Origin: Cytobacillus oceanisediminis
GTDB lineage: Bacteria > Bacillota > Bacilli > Bacillales > Cytobacillaceae
Direction: 5' to 3'
Length of the DNA stretch: 64,000 nucleotides
Assembly (NCBI RefSeq): GCF_003182355.1
Contig: NZ_QGTW01000012.1
Span: 62,001-126,000 of the forward strand
In this document: one piece after another, positions 42,869-55,022 of the stretch
Position numbering within the stretch: the stretch's first letter is position 1
How the letters are laid out: each line of letters opens with the position of its first letter
Program-made: the position numbers and the translations under genes
Notes under the pieces: generated by a model
Told to the model about the DNA's origin: nothing
What the model saw: the letters and a program-made list of their open reading frames with translations, nothing else
The model's database searches: none

Positions 42869-43146
42869 ATAAAGTCGGTAAATAAAGGGATTAACTAACG
42901 GAAATAATCTTTAAAAATTCCCTTAGACTCAAGAACGTATTTGCCAAAACCAAATAAATAGATAAAATAAAGCATAGACCTTATTAAATTATATGGTAAA
43001 ATATGAGTGTAGAACACCTGTTCTTATATCGGGATTTATCTAATTTTTATAAAGGAAAAACGATCTTTGAGCCGAATACTTATACGGGTGTTCAAGAGCC
43101 GCAATTGGCGGCCAGTGTTGCTGCAAGAAATGAAAGGGGTATGTTC

Positions 43147-45126
43147 GTGGCAAAAAATCAGGAAGCATTTGACTACAATGATGATGCCATACAAGTACTC
43201 GAGGGGCTGGAAGCAGTAAGAAAGCGCCCTGGGATGTACATTGGAAGTACGGATGCAAGGGGTTTGCACCATCTTGTATATGAGATTGTCGATAACGCTG
43301 TGGATGAAGCGCTGGCAGGTTACGGGGATCATATCATTGTCAAAATACATAAAGACAATTCAATAAGTGTTCAAGATAAAGGCCGCGGTATGCCAACCGG
43401 AATGCACCGGATGGGCAAGCCAACGCCTGAAGTTATATTGACCGTTCTCCATGCCGGGGGAAAGTTCGGCCAGGGTGGCTATAAAACAAGCGGAGGGCTG
43501 CACGGTGTCGGTGCCTCGGTTGTTAACGCCCTTTCCGAGTGGCTGGTTGTAAAAATTAAGCGGGACGGATTTGTATACGAACAGCGGTTCGAGCATGGCG
43601 GAAAACCGGTTACCACTCTTGAGAAAGTAGGCAAGACTAACCAATCGGGCACAACAATCCATTTTAAGCCTGACCCGACGATTTTCTCCACTACTACTTA
43701 TAATTACGAGACTCTATGTGAACGTCTTCGTGAGTCAGCGTTCCTCCTAAAGGGAATGAAAATTGAGATCCTTGATGAACGGAATGATTTTCATGACGTA
43801 TTTCATTATGAAAACGGCATAGAGGCTTTCGTTGAATATTTAAATGAGGAAAAGGATGTCCTTCACCCGGTAGTAAGCTTTGAAGGAGAAAGCAATGGAA
43901 TTGAAGTCGATTTCGCTTTTCAATTCAATGACGGCTATTCGGAAAATGTATTGTCCTTTGTCAATAATGTCCGGACAAAAGACGGGGGAACACATGAAGC
44001 GGGTTCAAAAACAGCTATGACTCGCGCCTTTAACGAATATGCACGAAAGGTGAATTTGTTAAAGGAAAAAGATAAAAACTTGGATGGAGCCGATATCCGT
44101 GAAGGATTTACCGCTATTGTCTCTGTTCGGGTGCCTGAGGAGCTTCTGCAGTTTGAAGGACAGACGAAAGGCAAACTCGGAACAAGCGAAGCCCGTTCGG
44201 CTGTTGATTCTGTTGTTTCTGAGCATTTGTCTTATTTTCTTGAAGAAAATCCTGAGACAAGCTCCCTATTAATCAAAAAAGCGATCAAGGCCTACCAGGC
44301 CAGAGAAGCTGCCCGCAAAGCACGCGAGGAAGCCAGGAGCGGAAAAAAACGGAAGAGATCGGAAGCAGTACTATCAGGCAAACTGACTCCAGCCCAATCA
44401 CGCAATCCGCAAAGAAATGAATTATACCTTGTAGAGGGTGACTCCGCAGGCGGATCGGCCAAGCAAGGAAGGGATAGACGGTTCCAGGCTGTGCTTCCGC
44501 TAAGAGGTAAAGTAATCAATACAGAAAAAGCAAAGCTTCAGGATATTTTTAAAAATGAAGAGATTAATACAATTATCCATGCGGTTGGAGCAGGGGTTGG
44601 AGCTGATTTTAATCTGGATGATATCAATTACGACAAGGTAATTATCATGACAGATGCGGATACAGATGGAGCGCATATCCAGGTGCTGCTTCTCACTTTC
44701 TTCTACCGGTATATGAAGCCTCTTCTTGAAGCTGGTAAAGTATTTATTGCTCTTCCCCCTTTGTATAAAGTCAGCAAAGGATCAGGCAAAAAAGAAGTGG
44801 TTGAGTATTCATGGAGTGATGATGACCTTCAAGACACTATTAAAAAAGTTGGGAAAGGCTATATGATCCAGCGCTACAAAGGTCTTGGCGAAATGAACGC
44901 AGACCAGTTATGGGAAACGACGATGGATCCTGAAACACGTACGCTGATTCGCGTGAAGATTGATGATGCAGCAAGGGCGGAGCGCCGTATTACCACGTTG
45001 ATGGGCGACAAGGTAGAACCGCGCCGCAAGTGGATTGAATCCAATGTTGCATTCGGACTTGAAGAAGACGGAAGCATACTTGAAAATGAAAATATTTCTG
45101 TTTTAGAGGAGGAGGCTGAATCATGA
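43147..45126 (+). CDS. parE: DNA topoisomerase IV subunit B
   Basis: This 659-residue GHKL ATPase subunit begins at [20 protein letters not shown]. It has the ATP-site motifs [19 protein letters not shown] and [14 protein letters not shown], then the Toprim acidic sites [14 protein letters not shown] and DADTDGAHI. With ParC it decatenates daughter chromosomes. The frame is open from 43003, but the GTG at 43147 is 6 nt from GAAAGGGG and matches the usual ParE start. parC overlaps by 4 nt. Confidence 0.95.
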   Translation: MAKNQEAFDYNDDAIQVLEGLEAVRKRPGMYIGSTDARGLHHLVYEIVDNAVDEALAGYGDHIIVKIHKDNSISVQDKGRGMPTGMHRMGKPTPEVILTVLHAGGKFGQGGYKTSGGLHGVGASVVNALSEWLVVKIKRDGFVYEQRFEHGGKPVTTLEKVGKTNQSGTTIHFKPDPTIFSTTTYNYETLCERLRESAFLLKGMKIEILDERNDFHDVFHYENGIEAFVEYLNEEKDVLHPVVSFEGESNGIEVDFAFQFNDGYSENVLSFVNNVRTKDGGTHEAGSKTAMTRAFNEYARKVNLLKEKDKNLDGADIREGFTAIVSVRVPEELLQFEGQTKGKLGTSEARSAVDSVVSEHLSYFLEENPETSSLLIKKAIKAYQAREAARKAREEARSGKKRKRSEAVLSGKLTPAQSRNPQRNELYLVEGDSAGGSAKQGRDRRFQAVLPLRGKVINTEKAKLQDIFKNEEINTIIHAVGAGVGADFNLDDINYDKVIIMTDADTDGAHIQVLLLTFFYRYMKPLLEAGKVFIALPPLYKVSKGSGKKEVVEYSWSDDDLQDTIKKVGKGYMIQRYKGLGEMNADQLWETTMDPETRTLIRVKIDDAARAERRITTLMGDKVEPRRKWIESNVAFGLEEDGSILENENISVLEEEAES

Positions 45127-47570
45127 GTTCTGCAGAAAAATTCCGTGACCTTCCTCTTGAAGATGTACTTGGTGACCGTTTTGGCCGCTACAGTAAATAT
45201 ATTATCCAGGACCGTGCACTTCCCGACGCGCGTGACGGGTTAAAGCCGGTTCAAAGACGTATTTTGTATGCCATGCATGTTGAGGGCAATACCCAGGATA
45301 AAGGGTTCAGAAAATCAGCAAAAACAGTAGGAAATGTAATCGGCAATTATCATCCTCATGGTGATACATCTGTATATGATGCCATGGTGCGGATGAGCCA
45401 GGATTGGAAGGTCCGAAACCTTCTCGTTGAAATGCACGGGAATAACGGAAGCATAGACGGAGATCCACCGGCAGCCATGCGTTACACGGAGGCCCGGCTT
45501 TCTGCCCTTTCATCCGAATTGCTGATGGACATTGAAAAAAGGACAGTTGATTTTATCCCTAACTTTGACGATACGTCCAATGAGCCAACAGTCCTGCCTG
45601 CCAGGTATCCTAACCTGCTTGTTAATGGTTCCACAGGAATTTCAGCGGGGTATGCAACTGAAATTCCGCCTCACCATTTAAATGAAATCATTGATGGTGT
45701 TATTTTGCGTATGGATAAACCGGATTGCTCAATTGATGAGCTGATGGAGCATATTAAAGGACCCGACTTTCCTACCGGTGGCATAATCCAGGGCGTTGAT
45801 GGCATTAAAAAAGCCTATGAAACAGGTAAAGGCAAAATCATTATCCGCGGAAAATCCGAATTTGAAGACCTGCGCGGTGGGAAAAAGCAAATTGTCATCA
45901 CCGAGATTCCTTTTGAAGTTAATAAAGCCAATCTCGTGAAGAAAATTGATGAATTCCGCCTGGACCGAAAAGTGGAAGGCATTTCCGAGGTCCGGGACGA
46001 AACGGACCGCACAGGTCTCCGTATCGTAATAGAATTAAAAAAGGATGCGGATCCTGAAGGCGTTTTGCATTATTTATACAAAAACAGCGATTTGCAGATA
46101 ACATATAATTTCAACATGGTAGCCATTCACAATAGACATCCAAAATTAATGGGCCTCAGGGAGCTTTTGGATGCCTACATCGGCCACCGTAAAGACGTTG
46201 TAACCCGGAGGTCACAGTTTGACCTGCATAAGGCAGAAGCCCGCCAGCATATCGTAGAAGGCTTGATGAAGGCACTCTCAATTCTGGATGAAGTAATAGC
46301 GGCCATCCGTGCTTCCAAGGATAAACGGGATGCAAAGGATAATTTGATTGCTAAGTTTGAGTTCACAGAACCACAGGCTGAAGCCATCGTTTCTTTACAG
46401 CTATATCGCTTAACAAATACAGACATAACGGCTTTGAGAGCGGAGGCTGAAGAGCTTGCCAAGCAGATCCAGGAGCTGAAGGCCATTCTGGAAAGCGAGA
46501 AAAAGCTTTACTCTGTGATTAAAAAGGAACTTAAAGACGTTAAAAAGCGTTTTGCTGATGAACGCCGCACCAGAATTGAAGCGGAAATTGAAGAAATAAA
46601 AATCAACCTGGAAGTGCTGGTGGCAAGTGAAGATGTCATCGTCACCGTAACAAAGGAAGGCTACGTCAAGCGTACAAGCCAGCGATCCTTTGCCGCTTCA
46701 AACGGACAGGATTTCGGCATGAAGGATTCGGACAGGCTGATTGCCCAGCTGGATATGAACACAACCGATGTACTGCTCGTATTTACGAATAAAGGAAATT
46801 ATTTATACTGTCCGGTTCATCAGCTGCCAGACATACGATGGAAGGATCTTGGCCAGCATATTGCCAACATCATTCCGATTGACCGGGATGACTCCATTGT
46901 CCGGGCTATTCCAGTAAAAGATTTTGAAACCGAGGCATTCCTGCTCTTTATGACGAAGAACGGAATGGTGAAAAAAACAGAGCTGAAGCAATATAAAGCG
47001 CAAAGGTATTCCAAACCGCTCGTTGCCATTAATGTAAAGGGCAATGATGAAGTTCTGGATGTCTATCAGACTGATGGCACGAAAGAAATATTCCTTGCTA
47101 CTCATCAAGGCTATGGATTATGGTTCCATGAGGAAGAAGTAAGTATCGTCGGTGCCAGGGCGGCCGGAGTGAAAGCCATTAATCTGAAGGACGGCGACTT
47201 TGTTACTGCTGCCCAGCTTATTGAAGATCCAAAGGAACAGGCTGTAGTCATCGTTACACAGCGTGGTTCCATTAAAAAAATGAAGCTAGGCGAGTTCGAA
47301 CGTACTACCCGTGCCAAGCGCGGTGTGGTCATGCTCCGTGAATTAAAATCCAACCCTCATCGCATTGTTGGATCCGTCATTATCAGAGGCAGCGATTCTA
47401 TATTCATTGAAACCGAGAAAGGCCATATAGAAGCTGTCAAAGCTTCAGCTATCCGATTTAATGACAGGTACTCAAATGGATCGTTCATTATTGATGAATC
47501 TGAGAGCGGAAAAGCGAAATGTATTTGGAAGATTGAAGATCAGCAAGATAATAGCAGTCAAACGACATAA
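45123..47570 (+). CDS. parC: DNA topoisomerase IV subunit A
   Basis: This 815-residue breakage-reunion subunit has the quinolone-region sequence [19 protein letters not shown] and the catalytic tyrosine in [11 protein letters not shown] (about residue 121), with a long coiled-coil and C-terminal beta-pinwheel repeats. The quinolone-region Ser is the wild-type residue. It starts within parE (ATGA), after GAGGAGG. Confidence 0.96.
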   Translation: MSSAEKFRDLPLEDVLGDRFGRYSKYIIQDRALPDARDGLKPVQRRILYAMHVEGNTQDKGFRKSAKTVGNVIGNYHPHGDTSVYDAMVRMSQDWKVRNLLVEMHGNNGSIDGDPPAAMRYTEARLSALSSELLMDIEKRTVDFIPNFDDTSNEPTVLPARYPNLLVNGSTGISAGYATEIPPHHLNEIIDGVILRMDKPDCSIDELMEHIKGPDFPTGGIIQGVDGIKKAYETGKGKIIIRGKSEFEDLRGGKKQIVITEIPFEVNKANLVKKIDEFRLDRKVEGISEVRDETDRTGLRIVIELKKDADPEGVLHYLYKNSDLQITYNFNMVAIHNRHPKLMGLRELLDAYIGHRKDVVTRRSQFDLHKAEARQHIVEGLMKALSILDEVIAAIRASKDKRDAKDNLIAKFEFTEPQAEAIVSLQLYRLTNTDITALRAEAEELAKQIQELKAILESEKKLYSVIKKELKDVKKRFADERRTRIEAEIEEIKINLEVLVASEDVIVTVTKEGYVKRTSQRSFAASNGQDFGMKDSDRLIAQLDMNTTDVLLVFTNKGNYLYCPVHQLPDIRWKDLGQHIANIIPIDRDDSIVRAIPVKDFETEAFLLFMTKNGMVKKTELKQYKAQRYSKPLVAINVKGNDEVLDVYQTDGTKEIFLATHQGYGLWFHEEEVSIVGARAAGVKAINLKDGDFVTAAQLIEDPKEQAVVIVTQRGSIKKMKLGEFERTTRAKRGVVMLRELKSNPHRIVGSVIIRGSDSIFIETEKGHIEAVKASAIRFNDRYSNGSFIIDESESGKAKCIWKIEDQQDNSSQTT

Positions 47571-47583
47571 TAAGATTTCTTGT

Positions 47584-47613
47584 AACCCTCTGCCTTTAGC
47601 AGGGGGTTTTTTC
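47584..47613 (+). terminator. Terminator after parC
   Basis: The stem AACCCTCTGC/GCAGGGGGTT with a short loop is followed by TTTTTT. The remaining gap to alsT (47614-48027) is AT-rich and holds no gene that I can see. Confidence 0.8.
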
Positions 47614-48027
47614 TGTACATATTAGCATATCGATTTAATCATATTGTAAGGGTGTTGGAATTGAATCCGCTATGATAGCAAACCAACGAAACTGTTTATT
47701 AGGTCGAGCGGACGACCCATGAATATTTTAGGAATCACTCCATTGGCAGAAATTCCTTTTTACATAAGAATACTTATTACTGCTAGATTTTTTTCTGTAT
47801 AAAAAACTAATAAAAAATTATATGAAAACGTTTAAAGACAAATTAATTTGGGAATAAAAAACTTGGCGTTTTATGGTTTTATCAAGCTTTTTTTATGATT
47901 TTTAAGCATTTGGAATGAATATACGGCTTGTCTATTAAAAATTCTTCTGATAGATTAGAAAGGGTATTGCTTTTGTAAAATAGTAAAATGCCGCAATTGA
48001 AAAAATTATGAACTAGGGGGGAAATGC

Positions 48028-49470
48028 ATGGATTTATTCTTACAAGGATTAAATTCAGCCGTAGGCTTTTTAAATGATTTGGTCTGGACTTATATTCTAA
48101 TCGCAGTATTAATCATTTTAGGCCTTTATTTTAGTGTTAAAAGCAAGTTCGTACAATTTCGTTATTTGGGAGAAATGTTCAGAATACTAGGAGATAAACG
48201 AATGGTATCTGCAGAAGGCAAACGAGGGATTTCTTCCTTCCAGGCTTTCACAATCAGTGCTGCATCCCGGATTGGTACTGGTAACATGGCAGGTGTTGCT
48301 ACTGCGATTGCAGCGGGCGGACCAGGTGCAGTTTTTTGGATGTGGGTAATCGCCTTTCTAGGGGCAGCATCTAGTTTTGTAGAAAGTACTTTAGCTCAGA
48401 TTTATAAGATCAAAGATAAAGATGGCTTCAGAGGCGGCCCTGCTTACTATATGGAAAGAGGACTAAATAAACGATGGATGGGCATTCTGTTTGCTGTAAT
48501 TATCACATTTTGTTTTGGTCTTGTGTTTAATTCAGTCCAATCCAATACCATTTCTTTAGCTTTCAATGAAGCCTTTGGAACAAGCCGCTTAATGATCGGC
48601 CTAATTCTGGCAGTATTGACTGCCATTATCATTTTTGGCGGTATTAAGAGAATTGCCTATGTATCCCAGGTGATTGTTCCAATTATGGCTGTCATTTATT
48701 TATTGGTTGCCATTGTCATTGTGGTATTAAATATCACTGAAGTGCCAAGCCTGATTGCGACAATCGTAAAAGGCGCATTTGGCATGGATCAGGCATTTGG
48801 CGGAGCAATGGGTGCTGCGGTTATGATGGGGATTAAAAGGGGCTTATTTTCAAATGAGGCAGGTATGGGTAGTGCACCTAATGCAGCTGCAACGGCAGCT
48901 GTTACTCACCCTGTAAAGCAAGGTTTAATTCAAACCTTGGGAGTATTTGTGGACACAATTCTAATTTGTTCTGCGACTGCATTTATGATAATTCTTTCAG
49001 GAGCCTATACAACTCCTGATTTATCAGGTATTCAGTTAACTCAAACAGCTTTATCTTCACATATTGGCACTTGGGCACCAATTTTCGTTGCTGTTTCGAT
49101 TTTCCTATTTGCATTCAGTTCAGTAATCGGCAACTATTATTACGGTGAAACAAATATTGAATTCATTAAAGAAAGTCGAGTGGCTATATTTATATACCGC
49201 TTGGGAGTAATCGGCATGGTTATTTTCGGTGCTTTGGTTGACCTGGCTACTGTATGGGGCCTTGCTGATTTATTCATGGGCATAATGGCGTTAATCAACT
49301 TGATTGCCATTACAATGCTCGGAAAAATTGCCTTTGCAGCACTTAAGGATTATAAGGCCCAGCGTAAAGAAGGAAAAGATCCGGTATTCTATGCTGATTC
49401 TATCCCTGGACTCGATGGAATTGAATCATGGGAGACAAAGGAAAGTGCTTTAAAGAAAACAGGTAAATAA
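48028..49470 (+). CDS. alsT: Sodium:alanine symporter family protein
   Basis: This 480-residue AGCS-family carrier has about 10-11 membrane segments, with the family hallmarks GTGNMAGVATAIAAGGPGAVFWMW, GGPAYYMERGL and GMGSAPNAAATAAVTHPVKQG. It imports alanine, glycine or glutamine with sodium. It lies downstream of parC as in B. subtilis. GGGGGG precedes the ATG. A terminator follows at 49481. Confidence 0.92.
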   Translation: MDLFLQGLNSAVGFLNDLVWTYILIAVLIILGLYFSVKSKFVQFRYLGEMFRILGDKRMVSAEGKRGISSFQAFTISAASRIGTGNMAGVATAIAAGGPGAVFWMWVIAFLGAASSFVESTLAQIYKIKDKDGFRGGPAYYMERGLNKRWMGILFAVIITFCFGLVFNSVQSNTISLAFNEAFGTSRLMIGLILAVLTAIIIFGGIKRIAYVSQVIVPIMAVIYLLVAIVIVVLNITEVPSLIATIVKGAFGMDQAFGGAMGAAVMMGIKRGLFSNEAGMGSAPNAAATAAVTHPVKQGLIQTLGVFVDTILICSATAFMIILSGAYTTPDLSGIQLTQTALSSHIGTWAPIFVAVSIFLFAFSSVIGNYYYGETNIEFIKESRVAIFIYRLGVIGMVIFGALVDLATVWGLADLFMGIMALINLIAITMLGKIAFAALKDYKAQRKEGKDPVFYADSIPGLDGIESWETKESALKKTGK

Positions 49471-49480
49471 TTTTTTTATG

Positions 49481-49516
49481 AAACCTCCTATCCTTCGTGA
49501 TAGGAGGTTTTTTTAT
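49481..49516 (+). terminator. Terminator after alsT
   Basis: The perfect stem AAACCTCCTATC/GATAGGAGGTTT is followed by TTTT. Confidence 0.85.
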
Positions 49517-49580
49517 GATTTTTTACATTAAATTTCCATGTTTATGGGGAAGCTAATAAAAAATAGGGGAGGTTCATATT

Positions 49581-50351
49581 ATGAAAAAAGAATTGCTCTT
49601 TGCGTTTGCTGCGTTCTTTTTTATGTCTTTATCGGCCATAACAGGTGTGTACGCTGGTGAAGAGGAAGAAAAGATCATTACGTTATCAAAAGAAAAAGTG
49701 GATGTGTCCGGTGATAAGAAGGAAGATACGGTTTATATAAAGGGTGTCTATTATGAAGAGGGTGCGGCTTTTTTAAAGGAAGTCTTTTTGGAGATAGCAG
49801 CCTCTGACGGGAAAACTTATAAAGCGGCACTATCAGGCGGATATGAACCACAGATACAATTTGAAGATTTAAACCGAGATGCCATCAAGGATATGTATAT
49901 AAGAATTCCGACTGGAGGAAGCGGGGGATTATCCAATTTTTATTTGTATTCCTTAAAAGATTTCAAATTGAGTAACTTGACGGTTCCAACCCCCTTAATA
50001 ATTAATAGCCAATTTGAAAATGGATATAAAGCATCTGTAAGCATTCAAGATACCAGTCAATCGTTTTCCTTTGATTTAAGGGACCGCGGGGAGGAATATG
50101 AGCGTCTTGGTTTATATGTAAATGGGAAGCTTAGTGAACCAACTGAGCTAATGGTAAACCCTTATAGTACATTAAAAATAACCCCTGTGGAAGGCGAGAA
50201 AGGATTGCTGGGCGTACAGAGAATCAGCGGGGCTTATAATGCTGATACCATCGCTTTTGTTGAATCTTTCTGGCTATATGAAAAAGGCAAATGGGTACTG
50301 AAAAACACGAAGGTAATGAAGATGAATCCGCAAAGCTCCAATAAGAATTAG
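49581..50351 (+). CDS. Secreted protein of unknown function
   Basis: This 256-residue protein has a clear signal peptide (cleavage likely after VYAG, about residue 25). The mature part is beta-rich, and DVSGDKKEDTVYIKG and FEDLNRDAIKDMYIRI resemble FG-GAP/VCBS-like calcium-binding repeats. No catalytic motif is seen. GGGGAGG lies before the ATG. It is probably exported or wall-associated. Confidence 0.6.
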   Translation: MKKELLFAFAAFFFMSLSAITGVYAGEEEEKIITLSKEKVDVSGDKKEDTVYIKGVYYEEGAAFLKEVFLEIAASDGKTYKAALSGGYEPQIQFEDLNRDAIKDMYIRIPTGGSGGLSNFYLYSLKDFKLSNLTVPTPLIINSQFENGYKASVSIQDTSQSFSFDLRDRGEEYERLGLYVNGKLSEPTELMVNPYSTLKITPVEGEKGLLGVQRISGAYNADTIAFVESFWLYEKGKWVLKNTKVMKMNPQSSNKN

Positions 50352-50420
50352 GCATCTGTCACGTTTATAGGCGGATCTCATACACTAACATAAGTATATT
50401 TGCTTATGGGGGGCGCTTAT

Positions 50421-50894
50421 ATGAGTAAATTTAATCCATCTAAGCTTGCAGTCAATTATTTGCCTCCTGCGACTGAATTCAGGCCAGTAGATCGCAGGAA
50501 ATACACGCTTACGCATTCAGATGCTACAGGAGAATTATTTCTGGCGATAGGCGGCTATTACGATCTAAATGCCATACGTCCTAAATTTCGTGATGAAGTG
50601 TTTGCAGAGTGGCAGCCGCAGATGGGCCAGTATGTCCTGAGCGGGAAGGTGTATATCAGCGGAGGGGAATTTGATGAACAATACTCCAAAATAAGGTTTA
50701 TGATTTTCCAGAAAGAGTTGGATTTAGCCTTAACAGCAATGGTCTATGGTGATAGCAGCTTTTACTCGAACTATCCATGGCTCCTCGATTCACCGATCTT
50801 TATACATTTTGAATCGGTATATCCGCAATTCAGTAAAATACTCTATTACGATACACCAAGAAAGTACCTTCAAGCGGCTTTACAGTTTGTTTGA
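50421..50894 (+). CDS. STAY-GREEN family protein
   Basis: This 157-residue protein matches the plant STAY-GREEN core: FNPSKLAVNYLPP, then RKYTLTHSDATGELFLAIG, RDEVFAEW, GKVYISGGEF, RFMIFQKELDLALTAMVYGDS and YSNYPWL. Plant SGR removes magnesium from chlorophyll a, and bacterial relatives have been reported with dechelatase activity. In a non-photosynthetic Bacillus the natural substrate is unknown. The ATG at 50421 is 7 nt from GGGGGG. A terminator follows. Confidence 0.85.
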   Translation: MSKFNPSKLAVNYLPPATEFRPVDRRKYTLTHSDATGELFLAIGGYYDLNAIRPKFRDEVFAEWQPQMGQYVLSGKVYISGGEFDEQYSKIRFMIFQKELDLALTAMVYGDSSFYSNYPWLLDSPIFIHFESVYPQFSKILYYDTPRKYLQAALQFV

Positions 50895-50898
50895 CATG

Positions 50899-50929
50899 AA
50901 ACACAGGATAACCTGTGTTTTTTGTTTTT
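50899..50929 (+). terminator. Terminator after the STAY-GREEN gene
   Basis: The stem AAACACAGG/CCTGTGTTT is followed by TTTTGTTTTT. Confidence 0.8.
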
Positions 50930-50977
50930 TTGAATAAAAATGAAAACAAAACAAATCATAGGAGCAAAGGAGTGATA

Positions 50978-51115
50978 ATGTTGAAGAAAAACGAGGAAAA
51001 TTCTTTTAAATTGAGCTATGAATCGGATGGGAAAATGGGGAAGAAGGACAAAAATACAGAGAAAAAGAAAGATGAAGCAGAAATGTTCTTTAACAATACC
51101 CAGGATAGTGAATAA
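50978..51115 (+). CDS. Small charged hypothetical protein
   Basis: A 45-residue frame preceded by an excellent AAAGGAGTG site starts at the ATG at 50978. It is highly charged (Lys and Glu) with the core KMGKKDKNTEKKKDEAEMFF. I do not recognise it; small lysine-rich proteins of this type are common in spore formers. Confidence 0.5.
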   Translation: MLKKNEENSFKLSYESDGKMGKKDKNTEKKKDEAEMFFNNTQDSE

Positions 51116-51941
<826 letters not shown>

Positions 51942-52178
51942 TTAAAACTTTTCATTTATCTCCCATGATTCAACTGTTTTATAAGCTATTTGCGGATCAT
52001 AGCCTTTTCCAATCAAATAAGCCATAGCCGCAATTTCTATCATGGCATGGGAAACTGAAGTGAATTTTGCTTCTGATAAACCGTAGTTCACGAATGGTTT
52101 TATAATTGTTAACGTCTCACTTTTTAAATTTCTGTATGGCGTATAATATCCATAATTCATGTTTGGATCATAGTGCAT
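51942..52178 (-). CDS. Hypothetical protein
   Basis: A 78-residue protein with a Tyr/Asn-rich N terminus (MHYDPNMNYGYYTPY) and a helical remainder (SVSHAMIEIAAMAYLIGKGY). A strong AAGGAGAGGAAGG site precedes the ATG, so it is probably expressed. The family is not recognised. An N terminus of this kind can occur in spore coat proteins, but this is only a hint. Confidence 0.5.
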   Translation of the reverse strand: MHYDPNMNYGYYTPYRNLKSETLTIIKPFVNYGLSEAKFTSVSHAMIEIAAMAYLIGKGYDPQIAYKTVESWEINEKF

Positions 52179-52352
52179 TAACTTTACCTTCCTCTCCTTT
52201 TTTACTCCATGTTATTTTATGATGGGTTTCAGAATATGTTTTTGTCCTTTTTAATACATTTCCTTATGAAAAAATAAGCATACTGATAGTAAGGTTTTGG
52301 AAAGGTAAATTGAGTAAAAATTAAGGGCTTTTATGTAAGGAGCCATAATAAA

Positions 52353-52985
52353 ATGCGAAAATGGTGGATTGTAATAGCCTATATCAATATTTTGATTATC
52401 GGGTTAATCAAAAAAGACTATATATTAAATTGGCTGCAAAACAGTGATTCCTCCTGGCTTCCAGGTATGTTTTTCTTTTCTGTTCTTATTGCATCAATTC
52501 CATTCTTGCCTTTTACTCTATTTGCCGGGTTAATGGGAGTGAAATTTGGTGCGATTATTGGTTTGCTGATTAATTGGTTTGGCATTCTCTCTGCTTCTCT
52601 TATTTACTTTTTTTTATCACGTTATTACTTTAGGGATTATTTCACTGCCTTTTTGATAAGGTATAGAGGAATTAAAAAATTTCAATCCCTATTTGAAGAA
52701 AATGCATTTATTGCTATTCTATTCGGACGAATGATCGCTATTATTCCTCCTCAGGTGATTAACATTTATTGTGGAGCATCTGAAATTCGATTTAGGTACT
52801 TTTTTATGGCAACTGCCATTGGAATGCTGCCACCTATGTTTTTGCTTGCTTACAGCGGAGAGCAAATTTTTTCGTCAGGTCATAATCTACTGCTGGGAGT
52901 TATCTCATACCTTTTCTTTCTAGTCTGTTTAATCCTTTTTTATAAACTATGGTTCAATAACAAGTTACAGCAATCTAATGAATAA
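52353..52985 (+). CDS. TVP38/TMEM64 (VTT domain) membrane protein
   Basis: This 210-residue protein with about five membrane segments shows the VTT/DedA-like core FPF-TLFAGLMGVKFGAIIG and GRMIAIIPPQVINIYCGASEI. The family is implicated in lipid handling or membrane homeostasis. TAAGGAG precedes the ATG. It is followed after 27 bp by the phosphodiesterase gene on the same strand, so a two-gene operon is likely. Confidence 0.82.
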   Translation: MRKWWIVIAYINILIIGLIKKDYILNWLQNSDSSWLPGMFFFSVLIASIPFLPFTLFAGLMGVKFGAIIGLLINWFGILSASLIYFFLSRYYFRDYFTAFLIRYRGIKKFQSLFEENAFIAILFGRMIAIIPPQVINIYCGASEIRFRYFFMATAIGMLPPMFLLAYSGEQIFSSGHNLLLGVISYLFFLVCLILFYKLWFNNKLQQSNE

Positions 52986-53012
52986 TCTACTCGAAAACGA
53001 AGGTGAAAATAT

Positions 53013-54539
53013 ATGTTAATTCTTTTGATTTTTATAATCCTTATTTCAATAATAATGATCGGCTTCATAATTAGCAGAAATAAAGCAAAAGAAAAGAGAA
53101 AAATACCAAAGGCTTTTTTAACAGACAGTCATTCCCCGCCTAAAATAATACTTCTGGTTTTAGATTCATTAATGGATGAGCCGTTAAAAAAGGCTATTCA
53201 GGAAAATAAGGCCCCTGCCCTAGCCTTCTTTTTAAAAAACGGCCAGTATAGTAAGAATTTAGTGAGTTCCTTTCCAACGATGTCAGTAACGATCGACAGT
53301 TCTTTAATAACTGGTACATACCCGGATCAGCATAAAATCCCGGGACTCGTTTGGTTTGATAATGATAAGAAGCAGATCATTACTTATGGAAATGGCTTTT
53401 TTGAAATCCTGAAGCTCGGGTTTTCTAATTTTGCTGAAAATATTATGCACCAATATAATATTGTTGACCTAAATCCAAAAGTAAAGACCATTCATGAAGA
53501 TTTAGCCCAGCACAAAAGAAAAACTGCATCCATTAATGCGTTAATTTATCGGGGAAATGATCATCATACCCTTAAAGTTCCGAAGCTTATAGCAAAGGTA
53601 AGTGACTTACCTGGAGAATATGAAACCGCTGGGCCCAATATGCTGTCTTTAGGTGCATTTATTCGCCAGGATCCTAATAATAAACATATTGTAAAACGTT
53701 TAGGTCTTAATGATGCCTTTGCGGTTCAAGAATTAAAATATCTATTGGAAAAAAATATTCTCCCTGAATTTACAATCATGTATCTAAGTGAAAATGATCA
53801 TACTGTACATAAAAAAGGTCCAACTACGACAAAAGGGATTGAAAAACTTGATAAACACCTTCAGGAAGTTTTAAATATGTTTCCACAGTGGGAAGATGCT
53901 CTTAATAATTACATTTGGGTTATAACGGGGGACAGCTATCAGTCAGCCGTTAAAAAGGATAAAAAAGAAGCTTTAATTAATTTAAAGGAAATCCTCTCCG
54001 ATTATAGAGTTTTAAAGCTGGGCAAGGCCGTTTCAAAGGACGATGACATTGTCATTACTGCGAATGAACGGATGGCTTATATTTATAAAATTAATGAAAG
54101 TCTTTCTTTAGAAAATATTGCCCAAACATTGCAAACAGATAATCGAATTGGCTGGATTGCCTGAAGGGAAAATGAAATGATCCATGTGATAGCTGGCGAC
54201 CATGAAGGATCTCTTATTTATACTTCTGGAGGACCGTATAAAGATGTTTATAATCAAACATGGTCTTTAAAAGGAAACCTCTCCATTCTTGATTTAACAA
54301 TAAAGAATAAACAAATTATTTATGAAGATTATCCTGATGGACTGGCAAGGCTATATGGAGCTATTCATTCTCAGCAGGGTGAATTCCTAATCGTTGACGC
54401 TAAGCCTGGGTATGAGTTCATTGGAGAGAGTTCGCCTCAGCATTCCGGCGGTGCAGCCCATGGCTCTATGCATAAAGCTGATTCACTGGCACCTATCATT
54501 GTTACCGGCACCAAAAAAGTATTGACGGCCTGCGGATAG
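53013..54539 (+). pseudogene. Alkaline phosphatase/nucleotide pyrophosphatase-type protein broken by one in-frame TGA
   Basis: A 508-residue open frame is cut by a single TGA at 54162-54164. The N-terminal 383 residues have a membrane anchor and the phosphodiesterase motif ILLVLDSLMDEP and SFPTMSVTIDSSLITGTYPD (nucleophile Ser/Thr), with LSENDHTVHKKGP and ITGDSYQSAV. The C-terminal part, in the same frame, continues with a second segment MIHVIAGDHEGSL and HSGGAAHGSMHKADSL. The context RIGWIA-stop-RENE suggests TGG to TGA. The product may be truncated or read through at low level. It is cotranscribed with the VTT gene. Confidence 0.75.
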
Positions 54540-54614
54540 TAGATCTTAAAAAATGGGTTTTGGATATTTTGGGAAATTGAATCAAAATCCATAATATCTT
54601 TAAATGATTTTTTT

Positions 54615-54650
54615 ATTATAAAAGCCCACACTCCTGTGGGCTTTTATAAT
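54615..54650. terminator. Bidirectional terminator
   Basis: The stem ATTATAAAAGCCCACA/TGTGGGCTTTTATAAT has a CTCC loop, between convergent genes. Confidence 0.85.
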
Positions 54651-54980
54651 CTATTTGTTGTTTAAAGGATTGTTCTTTAAAGGGTTGTTGTTGTTTAACG
54701 GATTTTTATTTGGGGTTAATTCCTCCGCAAACTCTGTTAAACCAGCCATATTAGGTTTCTGAAAGTTTCCCATTCGAGTATTGTTCATTAAATTTTGAAG
54801 CGGGCGAGCCATATTTCTGTTGCGGTTTCTTGTTAATCCATATGCAGCTGCACTTAAGCCCAGGCTTAATAAAGATCCCCATAACATTCCTCTATTGTTT
54901 CTTCTTTTCCTTCTTCCAAACATATTTAAAAAAGGCTGCATTCTCCTCATATTAAATAGCCCATTTATCCAGTTATTCAA
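54651..54980 (-). CDS. DUF3918-like small protein (YrzQ-like)
   Basis: This 109-residue basic protein has a hydrophobic segment (GMLWGSLLSLGLSAAAYGLT) flanked by Arg/Asn-rich stretches, similar to DUF3918/YrzQ small proteins of spore formers. It ends in short NPLxNN repeats. AGGGAGTGC precedes the ATG. Function unknown. Confidence 0.55.
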   Translation of the reverse strand: MNNWINGLFNMRRMQPFLNMFGRRKRRNNRGMLWGSLLSLGLSAAAYGLTRNRNRNMARPLQNLMNNTRMGNFQKPNMAGLTEFAEELTPNKNPLNNNNPLKNNPLNNK

Positions 54981-55022
54981 GATTTAGCACTCCCTTTAAA
55001 AGTAATAAGAAAGTAAGGTTTC

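Noticed and set aside
47854..47870. Possible CcpA cre-like sequence near TGAAAACGTTTAAA upstream of alsT
   Set aside because: It lacks the CA end of the consensus; the match is too weak in AT-rich DNA.
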